From Viola odorata (lineage: Eukaryota; Streptophyta; Magnoliopsida; Malpighiales; Violaceae), in assembly GCA_963691705.1 (NCBI GenBank), contig OY829544.1:41375917-41439916 (forward strand): a stretch of 64,000 bases of DNA, given 5' to 3'. Under the pieces are notes generated by a model. The model was given only the letters and a program-made list of their open reading frames with translations, had not been told where the DNA came from and ran no database searches. Below, in pieces: positions 42,727-54,500 of the stretch; position 1 is the stretch's first letter, and each line of letters begins with the position of its first letter. A program made the position numbers and the translations under genes.

Positions 42727-43518
42727 TGTTGGAGTCCAGCTCATATTGGCTGAAAGAGAGATTTGTTGTGGGCCTAGCCCAATTGGGGCTATTTGTTTTA
42801 GTTTGATTAGAAAAAGGAAAGATTGGAGTATGACTTGAAGTAGGATTGTGTAACCTAATTAATTAGGTTGTCCACTAATATATATATATATATATAGTGG
42901 CTTAGGTTGTGAGAATAGAGAGAGACAAGAGATTGTAAAAGGGTTGTTGTTGAACATCCTGAGAGAGGGTTGCTGTTGAGCATCTCGTGAGAGAGGAGAG
43001 AAAACAGATTTTCGCCAAACTCTGTGCAGCTGCGGGAGAATTGTCGCAGCGACTTCGTTCACCGTTGGATCTGGGTGAAATTTGGACCGCAGGAGCACGA
43101 CTTCTGGTTCTTCAATCTGAACGGTTGTATCGGTGAGAAGTTGTCTGGTGTGGTATAAATCCTGTCCCTATTGAAGCAGTAGAAATCTAGTTTTGGTTCT
43201 CTTTTCTCATGTCTTTTGTTTTTCTCGGATTGATTGATTGATTGGATTGTTTGATTGGTACTATTGGTGATAGTGCTGTATGTCAGATTATTCCTATAGT
43301 TGAGATAGGGATTTTGTTTGGTTGTACACATTGATCATCATATAGTGGATTGACTGGCTTGGTCCCGTGGTTTTTTACCTGTTGAGGTTTTCCACGTTAA
43401 AAATCTCTGTGTTATTTTCTTGATTGCTTTTGATTGGTTTGATAGCTAGGGGTTATTGATTCTTGGGATAAGATTGTTTGCTGCGCAAATTGATTGTCGA
43501 TTGGAAATAACCCCAACA
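42727..43518 (+). repeat. 5' LTR of the Copia element (792 bp)
   Basis: TG..CA ends; (TA)n at 42,879-42,897; TGATTGATTGATTGGATTG simple repeat at 43,230-43,250. The PBS follows two bases later. Confidence 0.92.
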
Positions 43519-43546
43519 ACTGGTAGCGGAGCTTAAGGTTTGAAAG

Positions 43547-44428
43547 ATGACCGACAATGCAAAGATTGAGCTTTTTGATGGACAGAATGATTTCGCAGTG
43601 TGGCAGACAACTGTGATGGATTTGTTGACTATGAAGGATCTAGACGTCGCTCTTGGTGATAAGAAGCCAGAAGGAATGAAAGATGGTGATTGGGCAACAG
43701 CCCTGAAAAAGGCGACCAGTCAGATCAGGCTAGCATTAGCTCCATCAATAAAGTATGCTGTGATGGGGGAGCAGACACCAAAAGGAATGTGGGAGAAGCT
43801 AGAAAGTATTTATGCTTCCAAGTCTATGACAAACAAACTTAGTCTGAAGTTGGACTTGTATTCGTTGAAGATGGATGAAGGTATGAGCATCCATAAGCAC
43901 TTGTCGGATTTCAATCGGGTGTTGACGAAAGTGCTCAATACAGGGGAGAAAGTAGAAGATGAGGAGCAAGCGATACTTCTTCTTTCTTCATTGCCTGTGT
44001 CATACAAGTCACTGGTGCAGTCCCTTACAACAGGGAAGACAAGTTTGAAGAAGGAGGATGTGACAACTTTCCTAATAGATAATGAGAAGCTGTTAGGAGT
44101 GGAGAACAAAAATAGTAGTGACAAACTAATGATTTCAGAAGGGTCACCGGGTGGACAGGATCATCGTGGTAGAAACAGAGGAAGAGGTGCTTCTTCCAGC
44201 TATGGAAGAAACAGATCCAGTTCAAGACCAAGAGCAGACTACAGTGAGAAAGAATGCAACTATTGCCACCAGAAGGGTCACATCAAAGCATACTGTCAGA
44301 AGTTGATGACTGATTTGAAAGAACTGCAGAAGAGTAAAGAAAAGATTGGTGATGCTGCAACTATTCAGGATGATGATGCTGAACTGTTGGTAGTGCAGAA
44401 AAGTGAGGAACGGGTAAGAGATTCCTGA
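43547..44428 (+). CDS. Copia-type Gag polyprotein (293 aa)
   Basis: Starts ATG 43,547, 28 bp after the LTR. Order: IELFDGQNDFAVWQTTVMDLL (N-terminal DUF4219-like segment), WEKLESIYASKSMTNKLSL, LLSSLPVSYKSLVQSL (UBN2/gag-polypeptide core), an Arg/Gly/Ser-rich basic region (RGRNRGRGASSSYGRNRSSS) and a complete CCHC knuckle CNYCHQKGHIKAYC near residue 245. The ORF is intact, so a Gag capable of particle assembly could be made. It ends at a TGA, directly after which the same frame continues with the protease, so the stop lies at a place where related elements have Trp. Confidence 0.88.
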   Translation: MTDNAKIELFDGQNDFAVWQTTVMDLLTMKDLDVALGDKKPEGMKDGDWATALKKATSQIRLALAPSIKYAVMGEQTPKGMWEKLESIYASKSMTNKLSLKLDLYSLKMDEGMSIHKHLSDFNRVLTKVLNTGEKVEDEEQAILLLSSLPVSYKSLVQSLTTGKTSLKKEDVTTFLIDNEKLLGVENKNSSDKLMISEGSPGGQDHRGRNRGRGASSSYGRNRSSSRPRADYSEKECNYCHQKGHIKAYCQKLMTDLKELQKSKEKIGDAATIQDDDAELLVVQKSEERVRDS

Positions 44429-44908
44429 ATTTTAGATTCTGCATGTTCTTTTCATATTTGTGCTAACAAAGAATTGTTTAGTACATTTGGTGATTGTGAT
44501 GATAAATCTGTCACATTGGCCAATAACGAAAAACTGGAGGTTGAAGGTATTGGCAATGTGAAGATTAAGATGCATGATGGATTGGTGAGAACTCTCGGCA
44601 ATGTGAGATATGTGCCGAAGTTGAAAAGAAATTTAATCTCTCTTGGAAGATTGGATTCTCGCGGGTATAGATACACAGCGAGAGACAGATTGATGAGGGT
44701 AAGCAAAGGAGCAGTTGTAATCATGAAGGGGGAGCTTGCTTCCAACAATGTTTACCGATTGATTGGAACCGCGGTTAAGAGTAAAGTACAAGGTACTTAC
44801 AAAAGATTGAATGATTGTGATGGCCAGGTAGAGTTACCTAGGAGAAGGGTTAGCTTTGCGGTGTTGACCGGTGAGAAAGCGAACTTGACTCCTACTCAGA
44901 TTGCATGA
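44429..44908 (+). CDS. Copia protease-like segment (partial pol remnant)
   Basis: In the gag frame after the TGA: LDSACSFHICANKELF carries the aspartic protease position (Asp-Ser-Ala, usually Asp-Ser-Gly), then VTLANNEKLEVEGIGNVKI, VRYVPKLKRNLISLGRLDSRGY and the KGAVVIMKGELASNNVYRL pre-integrase segment. After this the family GAG_pre-integrs region stops, and a short unrelated tail ends with TAG/TGA before the polypurine tract. Expression would need read-through of the TGA at 44,426-44,428. No integrase or RT follows. Confidence 0.75.
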   Translation: MLDSACSFHICANKELFSTFGDCDDKSVTLANNEKLEVEGIGNVKIKMHDGLVRTLGNVRYVPKLKRNLISLGRLDSRGYRYTARDRLMRVSKGAVVIMKGELASNNVYRLIGTAVKSKVQGTYKRLNDCDGQVELPRRRVSFAVLTGEKANLTPTQIA

Positions 44909-44949
44909 AGATTGGTGATTCCCCCATGATATGAGCTGGAAGGGGAGAT

Positions 44950-45737
44950 TGTTGGAGTCCAGCTCATATTGGCTGAAAGAGAGATTTGTTGTGGGTCTAG
45001 CCCAATTGGGGCTATTTGTTTTAGTTTGATTAGAAAAAGGAAAGATTGGAGTATGACTTGAAGTAGGATTGTGTAACCTAATTAATTAGGTTGTCCACTA
45101 ATATATATATATATGGTGGCTTAGGTTGTGAGAACAGAGAGAGACAAGAGATTGTAAAAGGGTTGTTGTTGAACATCCTGAGAGAGGGTTGTTGTTGAGC
45201 ATCTCGTGAGAGAGGAGAGAAAACAGATTTTTGCCAAACTCTGTGCAGCTGCGGGAGAATCGTCGCAGCGACTTCGTTCACCGTTGGATCTGGGTGAAAG
45301 TTGGACAGCAGGAGCACGACTTCTGGTTCTTCAATATGAACGGTTGGATCGGTGAGAAGTTGTCTGGTGTGGTATAAATCCTGTCCCTATTGAAGCAGTA
45401 GAAATCTAGTTTTGGTTCTCTTTTCTCATGTCTTTTGTTTTTCTCGGATTGATTGATTGATTGGATTGTTTGATTGGTACTATTGGTGATAGTGGTGTAT
45501 GTCAGATTATTCCTATAGTTGAGATAGGGATTTTGTTTGGTTGTACACATTGATCATCATATAATGGATTAACTGGTTTGGTCCCGTGGTTTTTTACCTG
45601 TTGAGGTTTTCCACGTTAAAAATCTCTGTGTTATTTTCTTGATTGCTTTTGATTGGTTTGATAGCTAGGGGTTATTGATTCTTGGGATAAGATTGTTTGC
45701 TGCGCAAATTGATTGTCGATTGGAAATAACTCCAACA
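44950..45737 (+). repeat. 3' LTR of the Copia element (788 bp)
   Basis: Same termini as the 5' LTR, four bases shorter because of the (TA)n tract at 45,104-45,114, with scattered substitutions. Followed by the GAATT target duplication and the rest of the UPF0496 reading frame. Confidence 0.92.
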
Positions 45738-45876
45738 GAATTATGAGAATGCATTGAAGGGTCAGAAGGAGATGATCAGTACAATGCAAGTAGGGACTTA
45801 TATTGCAATCAAGGACTTGGACAACATTCGAGTTCTTATCGATCGATTAGTTGGAGAAAACGAATCATCATTGTGA

Positions 45877-47322
45877 TTGTAATCAAATCAATTGTATTTT
45901 GCTATTCCTTCAATGAAGAGGCAATACATCCAGATTCAATGAATCTTGGTTCTGTTTACAATTTACAAATTCAGTTCGTTACAAGCAGTTACTTTCCTAG
46001 CTAACTTCATCTTCTTCCCGCTGCACTCCCAACGCTCTTCATTCTCTTGTTTATCTTCCATCAAACAACCAGCAAACTCATCTTGATCAACATCCTTGCT
46101 TGTTGATCAATCTTCTTCTGATCTCAGTTTGATCTGTGGTCTATTCTTCTTCTCTTTTCTTGTTGTTCTTGGTGTCAAGGCTTGATCTTCATCCCAGGCC
46201 TGTGACAACTAGTCAGTAATAGTAATGGATAATAATGCATGAACAGAAAAATTTCCATAGGAGACCATTCTGCAGAATTCTTGACCTCTTATGGGGCTCT
46301 TTTCTGGAGATTATGGATTTCTGAGTCAGACATCCCATCCTAAATATACAACATATGCCTTTACATTCTTCAGCAGTACAGTCGAATTCCAAAAAAACAT
46401 GGGTGTATATCTAGCAGCACGAGATATTATATGCTGCAAAACCGACCAAAAGTCAGTACAGAGCTAAGCGGCACTGTGACGAGGTAGATGAGAAAGAGAA
46501 TCATGAAGAAGCAAAAAAAAGATTGAAAAAAAAGTTTATAAAATACAATTTTTTGGGGAAAAAATCGTTGTTATCCATACTATGTTTTGTTACTCCAGCT
46601 ATATATGGATGCACCAGTTGCATTCTGGGACTCGCAAGGGCGCATCATAATTCTGGGCAATATGGGCCAAGAAGCTAGGAATTCTATTCTGCACTAAGAA
46701 TCTATCCAAACATGCAGATAAGTAGAGCTGGAAAGGTGGAATGGGTGTTAAAAAAGAACATTAATTTTTGTGTTGTTGCTTTATACAAGGGTACTGTAGT
46801 GAAATAAATTCATGAAGAAGCGGCTAAGCGGCACTATGATGAGGCAGATGAGAAAGAAAATCATGAAGAAGCAAAAAGAAGACGCAGATAAAGCCGAGGC
46901 AAAACAAACATATTTATAATTTGTTTATTCATTAAATTATTTTTTAATAAAAAAAATTAATATTTAATAACTGATGTGGAGCTGACATGGATAAAATAAC
47001 CATTAGCTAGTAATTATGTTTAAAAGTACTAGACATTAGGAAATAAGTTTATAAAATACAATTTTTTAAAGTAAATGATAGAATTAAACATTGTTTGGTT
47101 CAAGTAAACAAATTCGTCAAAAAAATCAATTAAATATGAAAACTAACGCAAGTTATTGAGTAAAGTTAAAAGATAGATTTTATTTTTAAGTATATAGATA
47201 AAAAAAATACAAATTAAGGGCTAACTCAAGTCTAAACTCTCATATATATCACTTAAATATACAATTGTAATTAATAATATAAATTTACATTTCTTATAAT
47301 ACCACTTAAATAGTTTAAAAAA
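45877..47322. other. 3' flank and AT-rich spacer with a two-copy segment
   Basis: The first 300 bp look like 3' UTR of the UPF0496 locus and pyrimidine-rich DNA. A segment GCTAAGCGGCACTRTGAYGAGG..AATCATGAAGAAGCAAAAA occurs at 46,464-46,520 and again at 46,822-46,880; both can be read as AKRHYDEADEKENHEEAK-like peptides. The flanking TTTATAAAATACAATTTTTT at 46,536 recurs at 47,046. No complete gene. Confidence 0.55.
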
Positions 47323-47324
47323 TA

Positions 47325-47583
47325 CTTTCTCCTATTTGTAATAGATAATATTTTAGAGAGAGATGTTTCGTCTCAAATAAATCACTCTTTGTAATTTTCA
47401 AGATAGCTTATGATTAATTTATTTGATTGTAAAAGAGAGAGCTGAATTATTATTGGTTAATTTTTTTTAATACAAAAGAGAGATGCTTGTTTAATGTTAA
47501 AATACTCTCAAAAGTCGTGATCAATCATTTTCTTAATTAATATGCTGTTGTTTCAAAAGTCAAGTAATAGAAACCGGAGGAAG
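47325..47583. mobile_element. Stowaway-like MITE (259 bp, TSD TA)
   Basis: Ends CTTTCTCCTATTTGTAATAG and, on the other strand, CTTCCTCCGGTTTCTATTAC, flanked by TA (47,323-47,324; 47,584-47,585). The CTYCCTCC termini and TA duplication fit Tc1/mariner-derived Stowaway MITEs. Non-coding. Confidence 0.7.
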
Positions 47584-47585
47584 TA

Positions 47586-49496
47586 TGGGCTAGTCAAAAG
47601 TTTTAAGCTTAGTCAAAAGTTTAAAAAAAATGATAATAAATAAATTTTACACCTATTCAATTTAGGAAAATGCTTGGGATATAAACTATTTTATAAATAA
47701 AATTGTACAAACTGATATGTCAAGATATAATTGGAATTTATCCCTTTCTAATTAGGTTATATTATTATTTTTATTTAAATAAATAACTATCAAGTGAATA
47801 TAAAAATTACCCGTGTACTTTTTGTATAAAAGCTTATAAAAATGTTTATGTTTTTATCACTGCTCATCAATTTAGGTATTGCGGATTTCCTTTGCTATCA
47901 TTTTACTCGTGAATTTCCTCTCTTTCTTCTCTTTCTTGGTCAAATAAAATTTATTAATTTTATTACAACTTTAAAAAAGAAAGAAGAAAAACCTTTAAAA
48001 AATTGGGAAGTTTAATCAGCTGCTAATTGAATTATTCATTCAACTTGTAATGTTGGATTATTATTTAATCCTCTTAAATAGTACTGGCATAGTCTCATAA
48101 CGCATGCGTGTGTGTATCATATGCTCGCATGAAAACTTGCATCACCTTTTTCTTTTTTTTCTTCTTTTTCGGCATAATACGACATAGGAAAATTGAAAAT
48201 TATAAGATAAGAATATGATATATATGTGTATATATTTTATAAAAGTAAATTTTAAATTATACGTAAAAGAGTAGTGCTAGAGATATTAACAATTTTACTA
48301 ATTTTTATACTAAAACTCCAATAATATCTTGATATATCAATTAATACAAATTTATTAATAAAATAGTTAGTATCACAGGCATTATTCTACGTAAAATTAC
48401 TAAATTTGTATTAATATCATTCTTGTCAATATAAAAAAGCAAATTACACATATATTTTTACTAAATATGTATTTGACATCGTTAGTTGAGGAGAATTATA
48501 ACCAAACAAATTAGATACGGAAAGTGATGAATCTGAAACGTGTTATGTTGGTATTCACCATGTGTTAGAGTCGGAAATAAATCTAATAGGAGATATGACA
48601 AAAAAATGGTGTTCATACTTCAAAGGACTAACACGTAATCAAACATGATCCCTTGTTTTTCTAAACAATATAAAAACATGATCACTTGTTTTCTGGATCT
48701 TTTTAATTATTTTTTAACTATAATTTCACGTATCAAAGTGATAATTATTTTAAGTTGAAAATAATGGAATAAAGGGAGATAATGACTGCAATTTTTTGAA
48801 ATAAGAAAAAGGTATATAACTCATTAATTTAAGTTTTAAAATAATTGTTAGAAATATAAAAGATGTGAAAAAGATTAAGTAACCAATTAAAAATCTAAAT
48901 AAGACAACTATTTAGCATTTTTATTTTTATTTAAACTAGACAACTAAAAAAATTGGAAGGGAGTAATCAATAACGTGTAAGGTTTAAAGTTAACAAAACA
49001 ACTATTTAAAAAGAACAAAAAAATTGAAGGAAATTTTGACCGTTATGATGAGAAGAAATTAGCAAAACGTCAACCATTATTGATAGCTAATTTCTTCACT
49101 TCCACCGTCGTCGCGTTGCGTCTTAATATCAATTTATTGGATTTTTTTAGTAATATGTAATTGAAATTAATTTGATAATTTAATAGTATTTAATTTATTA
49201 ATTCCTTCAATGTTTATAATACTTGTAATTTTATATTTATTTTATCTTCAAGTGTTATTAATAACTGTAAGATTTTAAATAGTTTTACGGTGATTTTAAA
49301 ATTTTAAAAAATATTGAGCACAATTTGAACAATAATTCCATAAATAGATGCTTGAAAGAATATTATAACATTCGATAGAAGAGAAAAATTCAACTTACAA
49401 CTGAAATAAAACCACAACTATAATTATAAAATATTATGATTTAAATTGACCATTCGATTTTATTTCCTGTATTAATTTTATTAAATAAAGAAATTA
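47586..49496. other. AT-rich spacer
   Basis: No gene recognised. AACATGATCMCTTGTTTT is repeated at 48,643 and 48,676. Confidence 0.55.
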
Positions 49497-50013
49497 AGGG
49501 CGTGTTTGGCCCGCACTTTTACCTGCTTTACTTTAAAATTAAGCAGGTAAAAGCAGCAACAGGGCGTTTGATTAGTATGTCTACTTTGCTTAACTTTTTA
49601 TAAAAAAAAATTGTTTTTGCGAAGACATACTTTTGAAAAATGGAAGATTGTTTATATGTATTAAAAAATACTAATAATATATTTATTTTAAATACAAATT
49701 TACTTTACATATTTTAATATTAACATAAGATTGTAGTAATTTACTTTAAAAATATATTAGTACATAATAGTTATTTTTTAAATAGATAAATCTTATGTAT
49801 TTATAATTTTAATGTTATAAATTACTAGTATATAACAACATTTGTATTAAAAAATTCAGCAAACCAATAACTTTTAAAGACCATTTCATTTTAATTAAAA
49901 CAATTCACAACATAACACAATAGTTTCTAACCAAACAGCTTATTTGCTTCATTTCACAACACAACACCATACCATACAACGCAGCATAGCACAATGAGGG
50001 CCAAACACACCCT
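49497..50013. mobile_element. TIR element with AGGGYGTGTTTGGCCC ends (517 bp)
   Basis: Left end AGGGCGTGTTTGGCCCGCA, right end (other strand) AGGGTGTGTTTGGCCCTCA. The interior is AT-rich, with ACACAACA-type repeats near the right end and no ORF. GTGTTTGGCCC termini are seen in hAT- and Harbinger-type MITEs; the target duplication is not clean (ATTA on both sides), so the superfamily is left open. Confidence 0.6.
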
Positions 50014-50035
50014 ATTAAAAGTAAAAAAGATAAGA

Positions 50036-50565
50036 TATGATTAGCATATTCATTGTGTTTATCTCAAGTTTATTAACCCACGTAAAGCTTATTAAATAAA
50101 ATAATTGAATCCAAATTCAAAAAAAAATACCTGATTAAATAGACTGACCCGCATGAATGTTATAAAATAAATTAAAAAAGTGAATCAAAAGGTAAAAAGA
50201 AAAGACTAATAATTTTAAAACGTAGATGGTGATCAAACTTGAAAAAAATTGGCATAAAATTGTCAATATATAAATTTATGATATATATCAATCATTTGAA
50301 GTTGGATGACTCGTATTAATTTTATAAATAAAAAAATTGAATTAGAAATTAAAATTAAAAGGTATGGTTAGCATATTCGTTCCATTTATTTGAAGTCTGC
50401 TAACCCGAATAAAATTTATTAAATAAAAGAATTGGATTAGAAGATAAAAAAAGAGACCTTATTGAAGCAAGTTGAATGACCTACATGAACGTTATTGAAT
50501 AAAAAAAGTGACTAAGAAAATAAAAAGGAAAAGAGTTAGCAGAATATTTGAAGTTGGATGACCCG
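50036..50565. repeat. Degenerate tandem repeat, unit about 70-80 bp or a multiple
   Basis: The motif AAGTTGGATGACCCGTATGAATGTTATTAAATAAAAAAGTGA (as a drifting consensus) with GTTAGCATATTC between copies recurs about 5-6 times from 50,040 to 50,565, and a last copy (TTGAAATTGGCTGATCCGTA) appears at 51,141 after the inserted element 50,566-51,111. Copies are strongly diverged. Satellite-like or a decayed gene family fragment; no coding frame survives. Confidence 0.5.
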
Positions 50566-51111
50566 TGGTGCCTTACGTTTACACTTTTATTTTTTTGGAC
50601 TCTAACATTTCACTTTTATCATTTTGATGTCTAACGTTTACTCTGTTTTTCTTGGACCCTAACATCGTGCTGGTGGTTATAGGTTAGCAAGGAAGGAGAG
50701 GGTGAAAAAAAAGGGAGGATGAAACGGAGGAAGATGAAGATTTGTTTAAATTAATTATGGAAATAGTTTCAATTAATTAAAATTTCTCCATATTTTTTTG
50801 GTTTTATAAATGAAATGAACAAATTTATTATGTGAATCGGGATATTTAAATTTTTTAGTTTAAATTTTAAAATGGAAATGGATTAATTAAAAAAATAGTT
50901 GAGTTTTTATTTTTATGTTTTCTAAATTTTATTGAAAAATCTGACGCATTAATAACAGGTAACAGGTAGGATTGACTTAACTGCATTTATCTTTCCGTTA
51001 ATTTTTTGTTGACAATAGTGTGAAAGGAACAAACAGAGAAAACATTAAGTAACAAAATGAATAAAGTGAAATGTTAGGGTAAAAAAAATAAAAAGTAAGC
51101 GTTAGGCACCA
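50566..51111. mobile_element. Long-TIR non-autonomous transposon (546 bp), Mutator-like
   Basis: About 90-bp terminal inverted repeats: left TGGTGCCTTACGTTTACACTT.. and right (other strand) TGGTGCCTAACGCTTACTTTT, both continuing into CCCTAACATTTCACTTT and TTTCTCTGTTT. Long TIRs suggest a MULE, but no clear 9-11-bp duplication is seen. It interrupts the degenerate tandem repeat. Confidence 0.65.
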
Positions 51112-51544
51112 CCTGCCTTTTGCCCAAAAAGAACACTCTGTTGAAATTGGCTGATCCGTATTTATATTTTATTAAAGTTCTGAAATAATATTTTTGAATT
51201 TCTTATTTTCAAAATTTTTTATATTATTTTCAAAATTTTCAGAATTTTCAAGAATTTTTTATATTATTTTATGAAAATATATTTTTTATATTTTTATTTT
51301 CTGAATTTTATTGTTTTTCTTCTTCTTTACCGTCAGTTCGTCGTCCTCCTCCTCCCTTCACCGGCAAAACCCAGTAAATTCGCTAAAAAAATTCAACAGT
51401 TCCTTCCTAGCTACCAGAGTGTTCTTCACTTCTTCTATTCCTGATACAAATTATTAGAACAAAGAACTGAGGGCTAGCTTAAATTTGGTGAGTTAACGCG
51501 TTCGAACCAATGATGTTGTCGACTAGCAAACCTTCTCGTCTAGC

Positions 51545-54500
51545 GTCGATGTTGAAGGATTGGTGCGAGCAGCTCTCATCGATTTGAATCGCAGGCATCA
51601 GCTTCAAATCCAGGTGTGTATTTTACTTGGTTTCGTTTCTTTTTGTTTTCTTTGTTTTTGTTTTGAATAGTAACCCCTAATGATCTGTATCATTGAGTGC
51701 ATAATTACGGGTCTTGTTTGCTCGCAGGAAGCAAATAGGGACATGTTATCTTCTCTTCATGAAGAATTGTTTAGAGTCTTTGAAAAATCCGATTCTGCTT
51801 TTTCTAGAATTGAGAAATATAGGGAAGAAAGAATGCAGTCGGAGCGAAAACTTGATAATCTGAATCAGCGTGAGATGTAAGCATTTTGTCTAGTGCATTT
51901 ACCTGTATTTCTTCGTTCTCGTCATGATAATGTTGGTTTGTAGAAAAACTACTGCCCATGTATCGTAATGTCTCTGAAGCTAACTGGATTTGTAATTCAC
52001 CCATGGCTTAAGTGTTTCAATTGCTACGGCAGATTTATGACATTTTCTTGTAATATTCTAGTGCAGAAGCCATGGTCGATTATTTATCTGCTGTCCAGTG
52101 GTTTCATGAACTACAGTCACAGATAGAAGAAGCAGCTTGTGAAGAGGCCAAGAGGAACGAAAAGGCTCTTCAAGAAGAAATGTTACACAGAGAAAGAACT
52201 AATGCAGAGGCACAGGTCTGTAGTTATCTTATCTCAGTAGTTTTGACTTCACATTAATGCTATTGGATGGTTGAATTATTGAAATGTTGGTGCAGGCTAA
52301 ATGTAGACCGGAGGAAGCTAAAGTAGCTGCTATAGAAGCGGAGAGGAGAGCAGCAGCAAAAGCTGCAGAAAAGAAATAAGCACAAGGCTCTCCTGTAGAG
52401 TCCCAAATGAAGGATGTGGGCCACCGAACAACATCTAGCTCTTCAAATCTAAATCTTCCATCCTGCTTGTCTGGATCAACTGGAACTACAAAACCACAAA
52501 CTTCTGGTTTGTGTTTTTCTTATGCAATTACTCATTCTTCAATTTTGTCCTTGTTAGTGGTGTCTCCTCTCCTGGTTTTAGGGCCCAGTTAGGTACTAGT
52601 TGTCAAATTAGCTTCCTTTCAGTCCACGTCTGAGCTTATGCTGTAACTTTCTTGAAAGCTATTCATATTTCATCCTCCTTCCCAGGGTTCTGTCTCTTTT
52701 CTAATTTCATTGACTAATTTTCTGGTCATGGCCAAAATATATTTCTTATTGATGAAAGGAAAATTAATTTCTGGTAGTCTGGAACCTTATACTTTCACAT
52801 TCATCCCCTTTTTGTTCTATAACTATTTAAGGATGGTTAGTGTACAGTGTCAGCTATCCTTTTATAGTTTCTACCACCACATCCCTAATTTGTTCTCTTG
52901 TTTTTCTGCACTTTCCCGCACTTGAACTAATCATAATTATGGACATGTAAGATTGCAAAGTCAGGACTTATTTGGAAGAGCTAATCTTTGACAGGGGACG
53001 TTGTGAGGGCTACGGAAAGTGCTCTTAATCTAGAGCAGGAAAGGCTGCAGAAGCTTAAGGAGCTTGAAGAAGCAAGTCAGTCATTGAAATTGAGATCTAA
53101 TATGGTATTGCTTCCCACTTGTAATATTCCATTTCAGTTTTCTTCTTCTGTTACCTCAACTAAAATTAAAAACACTTTTCACTGTGCCTAATTTTTTTCT
53201 TTTTGGCTATCAAGTGATATAATGTTCATAAATTTATTAGCTTTTCTATAAACCTAGTGCTATTTGTGTGTTTGTTCTCTCTTTTTCTCTTTCTTGGGCA
53301 CATTAGGATACATCTCTTTTTAATCTTTCTTGTATAAATATATTAGAGGGGGTAGGAGCTGATGCTTTTAAATTTTTGGACATGTGGATGCTGCTAAAGT
53401 TTCGTCGGAGCTTATTTGCTGTTTGAATTGTTCCGTTGATTTCTGATTGAGTCATATTAAGAGCTCCCATATAACTCTGAATCTCCTATTTAGTATGTTG
53501 ATTTGTTTCCCTGTATAACTTTTTTCTCAGGATTTCAGCAACCTTGAGAGTCATGTTGCTAGGTTGATACGACAAATAAGGGGAACGAAAGAAAGTGTCA
53601 GGTAGGGTGGATAGGATGTCTTTCTTGATGCTTTACAGTGATATGGAAAATTGTTCTGGCAGTTATTATTCAAACTTTTCACCTATCCATGACCATTTGA
53701 TGTCTGTCCATTCCATATATCTCTGATTTCCAGCATTCTGTATGGTGCATGTTATATTCATTTTATTGCAGTTTTGGAGCATTCCTGTTCTTACATGTCT
53801 TTGTTATCAATTTGGCTTAACAGTGCAAAAGTGAGTGAGCTTGTTCAGATTTTCCAGAATGCTTCATGCCCTCTATCTGTCAGTGTTGCAGTATTTGCAA
53901 AGAAGGTAAACTTGATTGTGTTCTCCCAGACCTTATGCCAGTTTGCCTTTTTACGCAATTCACATCTAGTGAACGGAGAAGTTACAACAGGTTTTTTTTT
54001 TTACCACATATTTTATGTGCTTGTATTGGGGTATCCTCTGGTGCAAGGAGTTAACCATTCTTGCTGACTGGTCTTGTGGAGTATCTTCCACGTTTTATTT
54101 ACTTCAAGAGTTTTTTTCTTCGTTATAAAGCTACTTTACGATTTAAACAAAGAGGTCTAAAATGCTAAAAATCTGCTGTCCCTCCATTTGCTGCAAACAA
54201 GTTGAGGACTGCACATGCCTTAAAAAAATGTTTCTTCTTCCAATTAATTGTTCTACGAACTAGTGTTATGGCTCTTATGCATATTGTTATATACTGCCTG
54301 CTATTTTGGTTATAAACTTGGTGAGAAAACCAAACTTGAGGATGCCCTAAGCCTTTTCCATTTTGATACTCTCAGGTTGTTTTGCATTGTGAAAGCCCTG
54401 ATGATACTGCTTTTGCATGTGTCCATGTCATTGTTCTTGTCACTTCCCTGGTAACAAGTTTTCCTATTATCTTCTTGATTTTGTCATGCATGTTTGATAG

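Larger units (their letters stand above)
42727..45737 (+). mobile_element. Non-autonomous Copia retrotransposon with gag and protease only (3,011 bp)
   Basis: 5' LTR 42,727-43,518 (792 bp), 3' LTR 44,950-45,737 (788 bp), both TGTTGGAGTCC..CCAACA; TSD GAATT (42,722-42,726; 45,738-45,742). PBS TGGTAGCGGAGCTT (43,521-43,534, a variant of the initiator-Met-type Copia PBS) and polypurine GGAAGGGGAGAT (44,938-44,949). The 1.43-kb interior encodes only gag and a protease-like segment; integrase, RT and RNase H are absent. The LTRs differ at about 16 sites by eye plus a (TA)n length change. It resembles gag-only terminal-repeat elements (TR-GAG) that depend on an autonomous partner. Confidence 0.93.
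42236..45876 (+). pseudogene. UPF0496 (DUF677) family gene, split by a Copia insertion
   Basis: The left part (42,236-42,726) translates as the UPF0496 C-terminal half: [51 protein letters not shown], a coiled coil, and the family's hydrophobic pair [18 protein letters not shown] / [17 protein letters not shown]. It stops at KWIDSLWRN, exactly where a 3.0-kb LTR element begins. The right part (45,743-45,876) resumes with [15 protein letters not shown] and ends [18 protein letters not shown]. The codon at the junction is regenerated if one copy of the target duplication GAATT is discounted. A one-base loss near 42,300 shifts the frame upstream, and the N-terminal half of the family is not found 5' of it, so the locus was already partial. 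These proteins are plant membrane-associated proteins of unclear function. Confidence 0.88.

Noticed and set aside
42859..43331. Minus-strand ORFs in both Copia LTRs (79 and 90 aa)
   Set aside because: They occur in both LTRs with no known family and antisense to the element; non-coding LTR sequence is the simpler reading.
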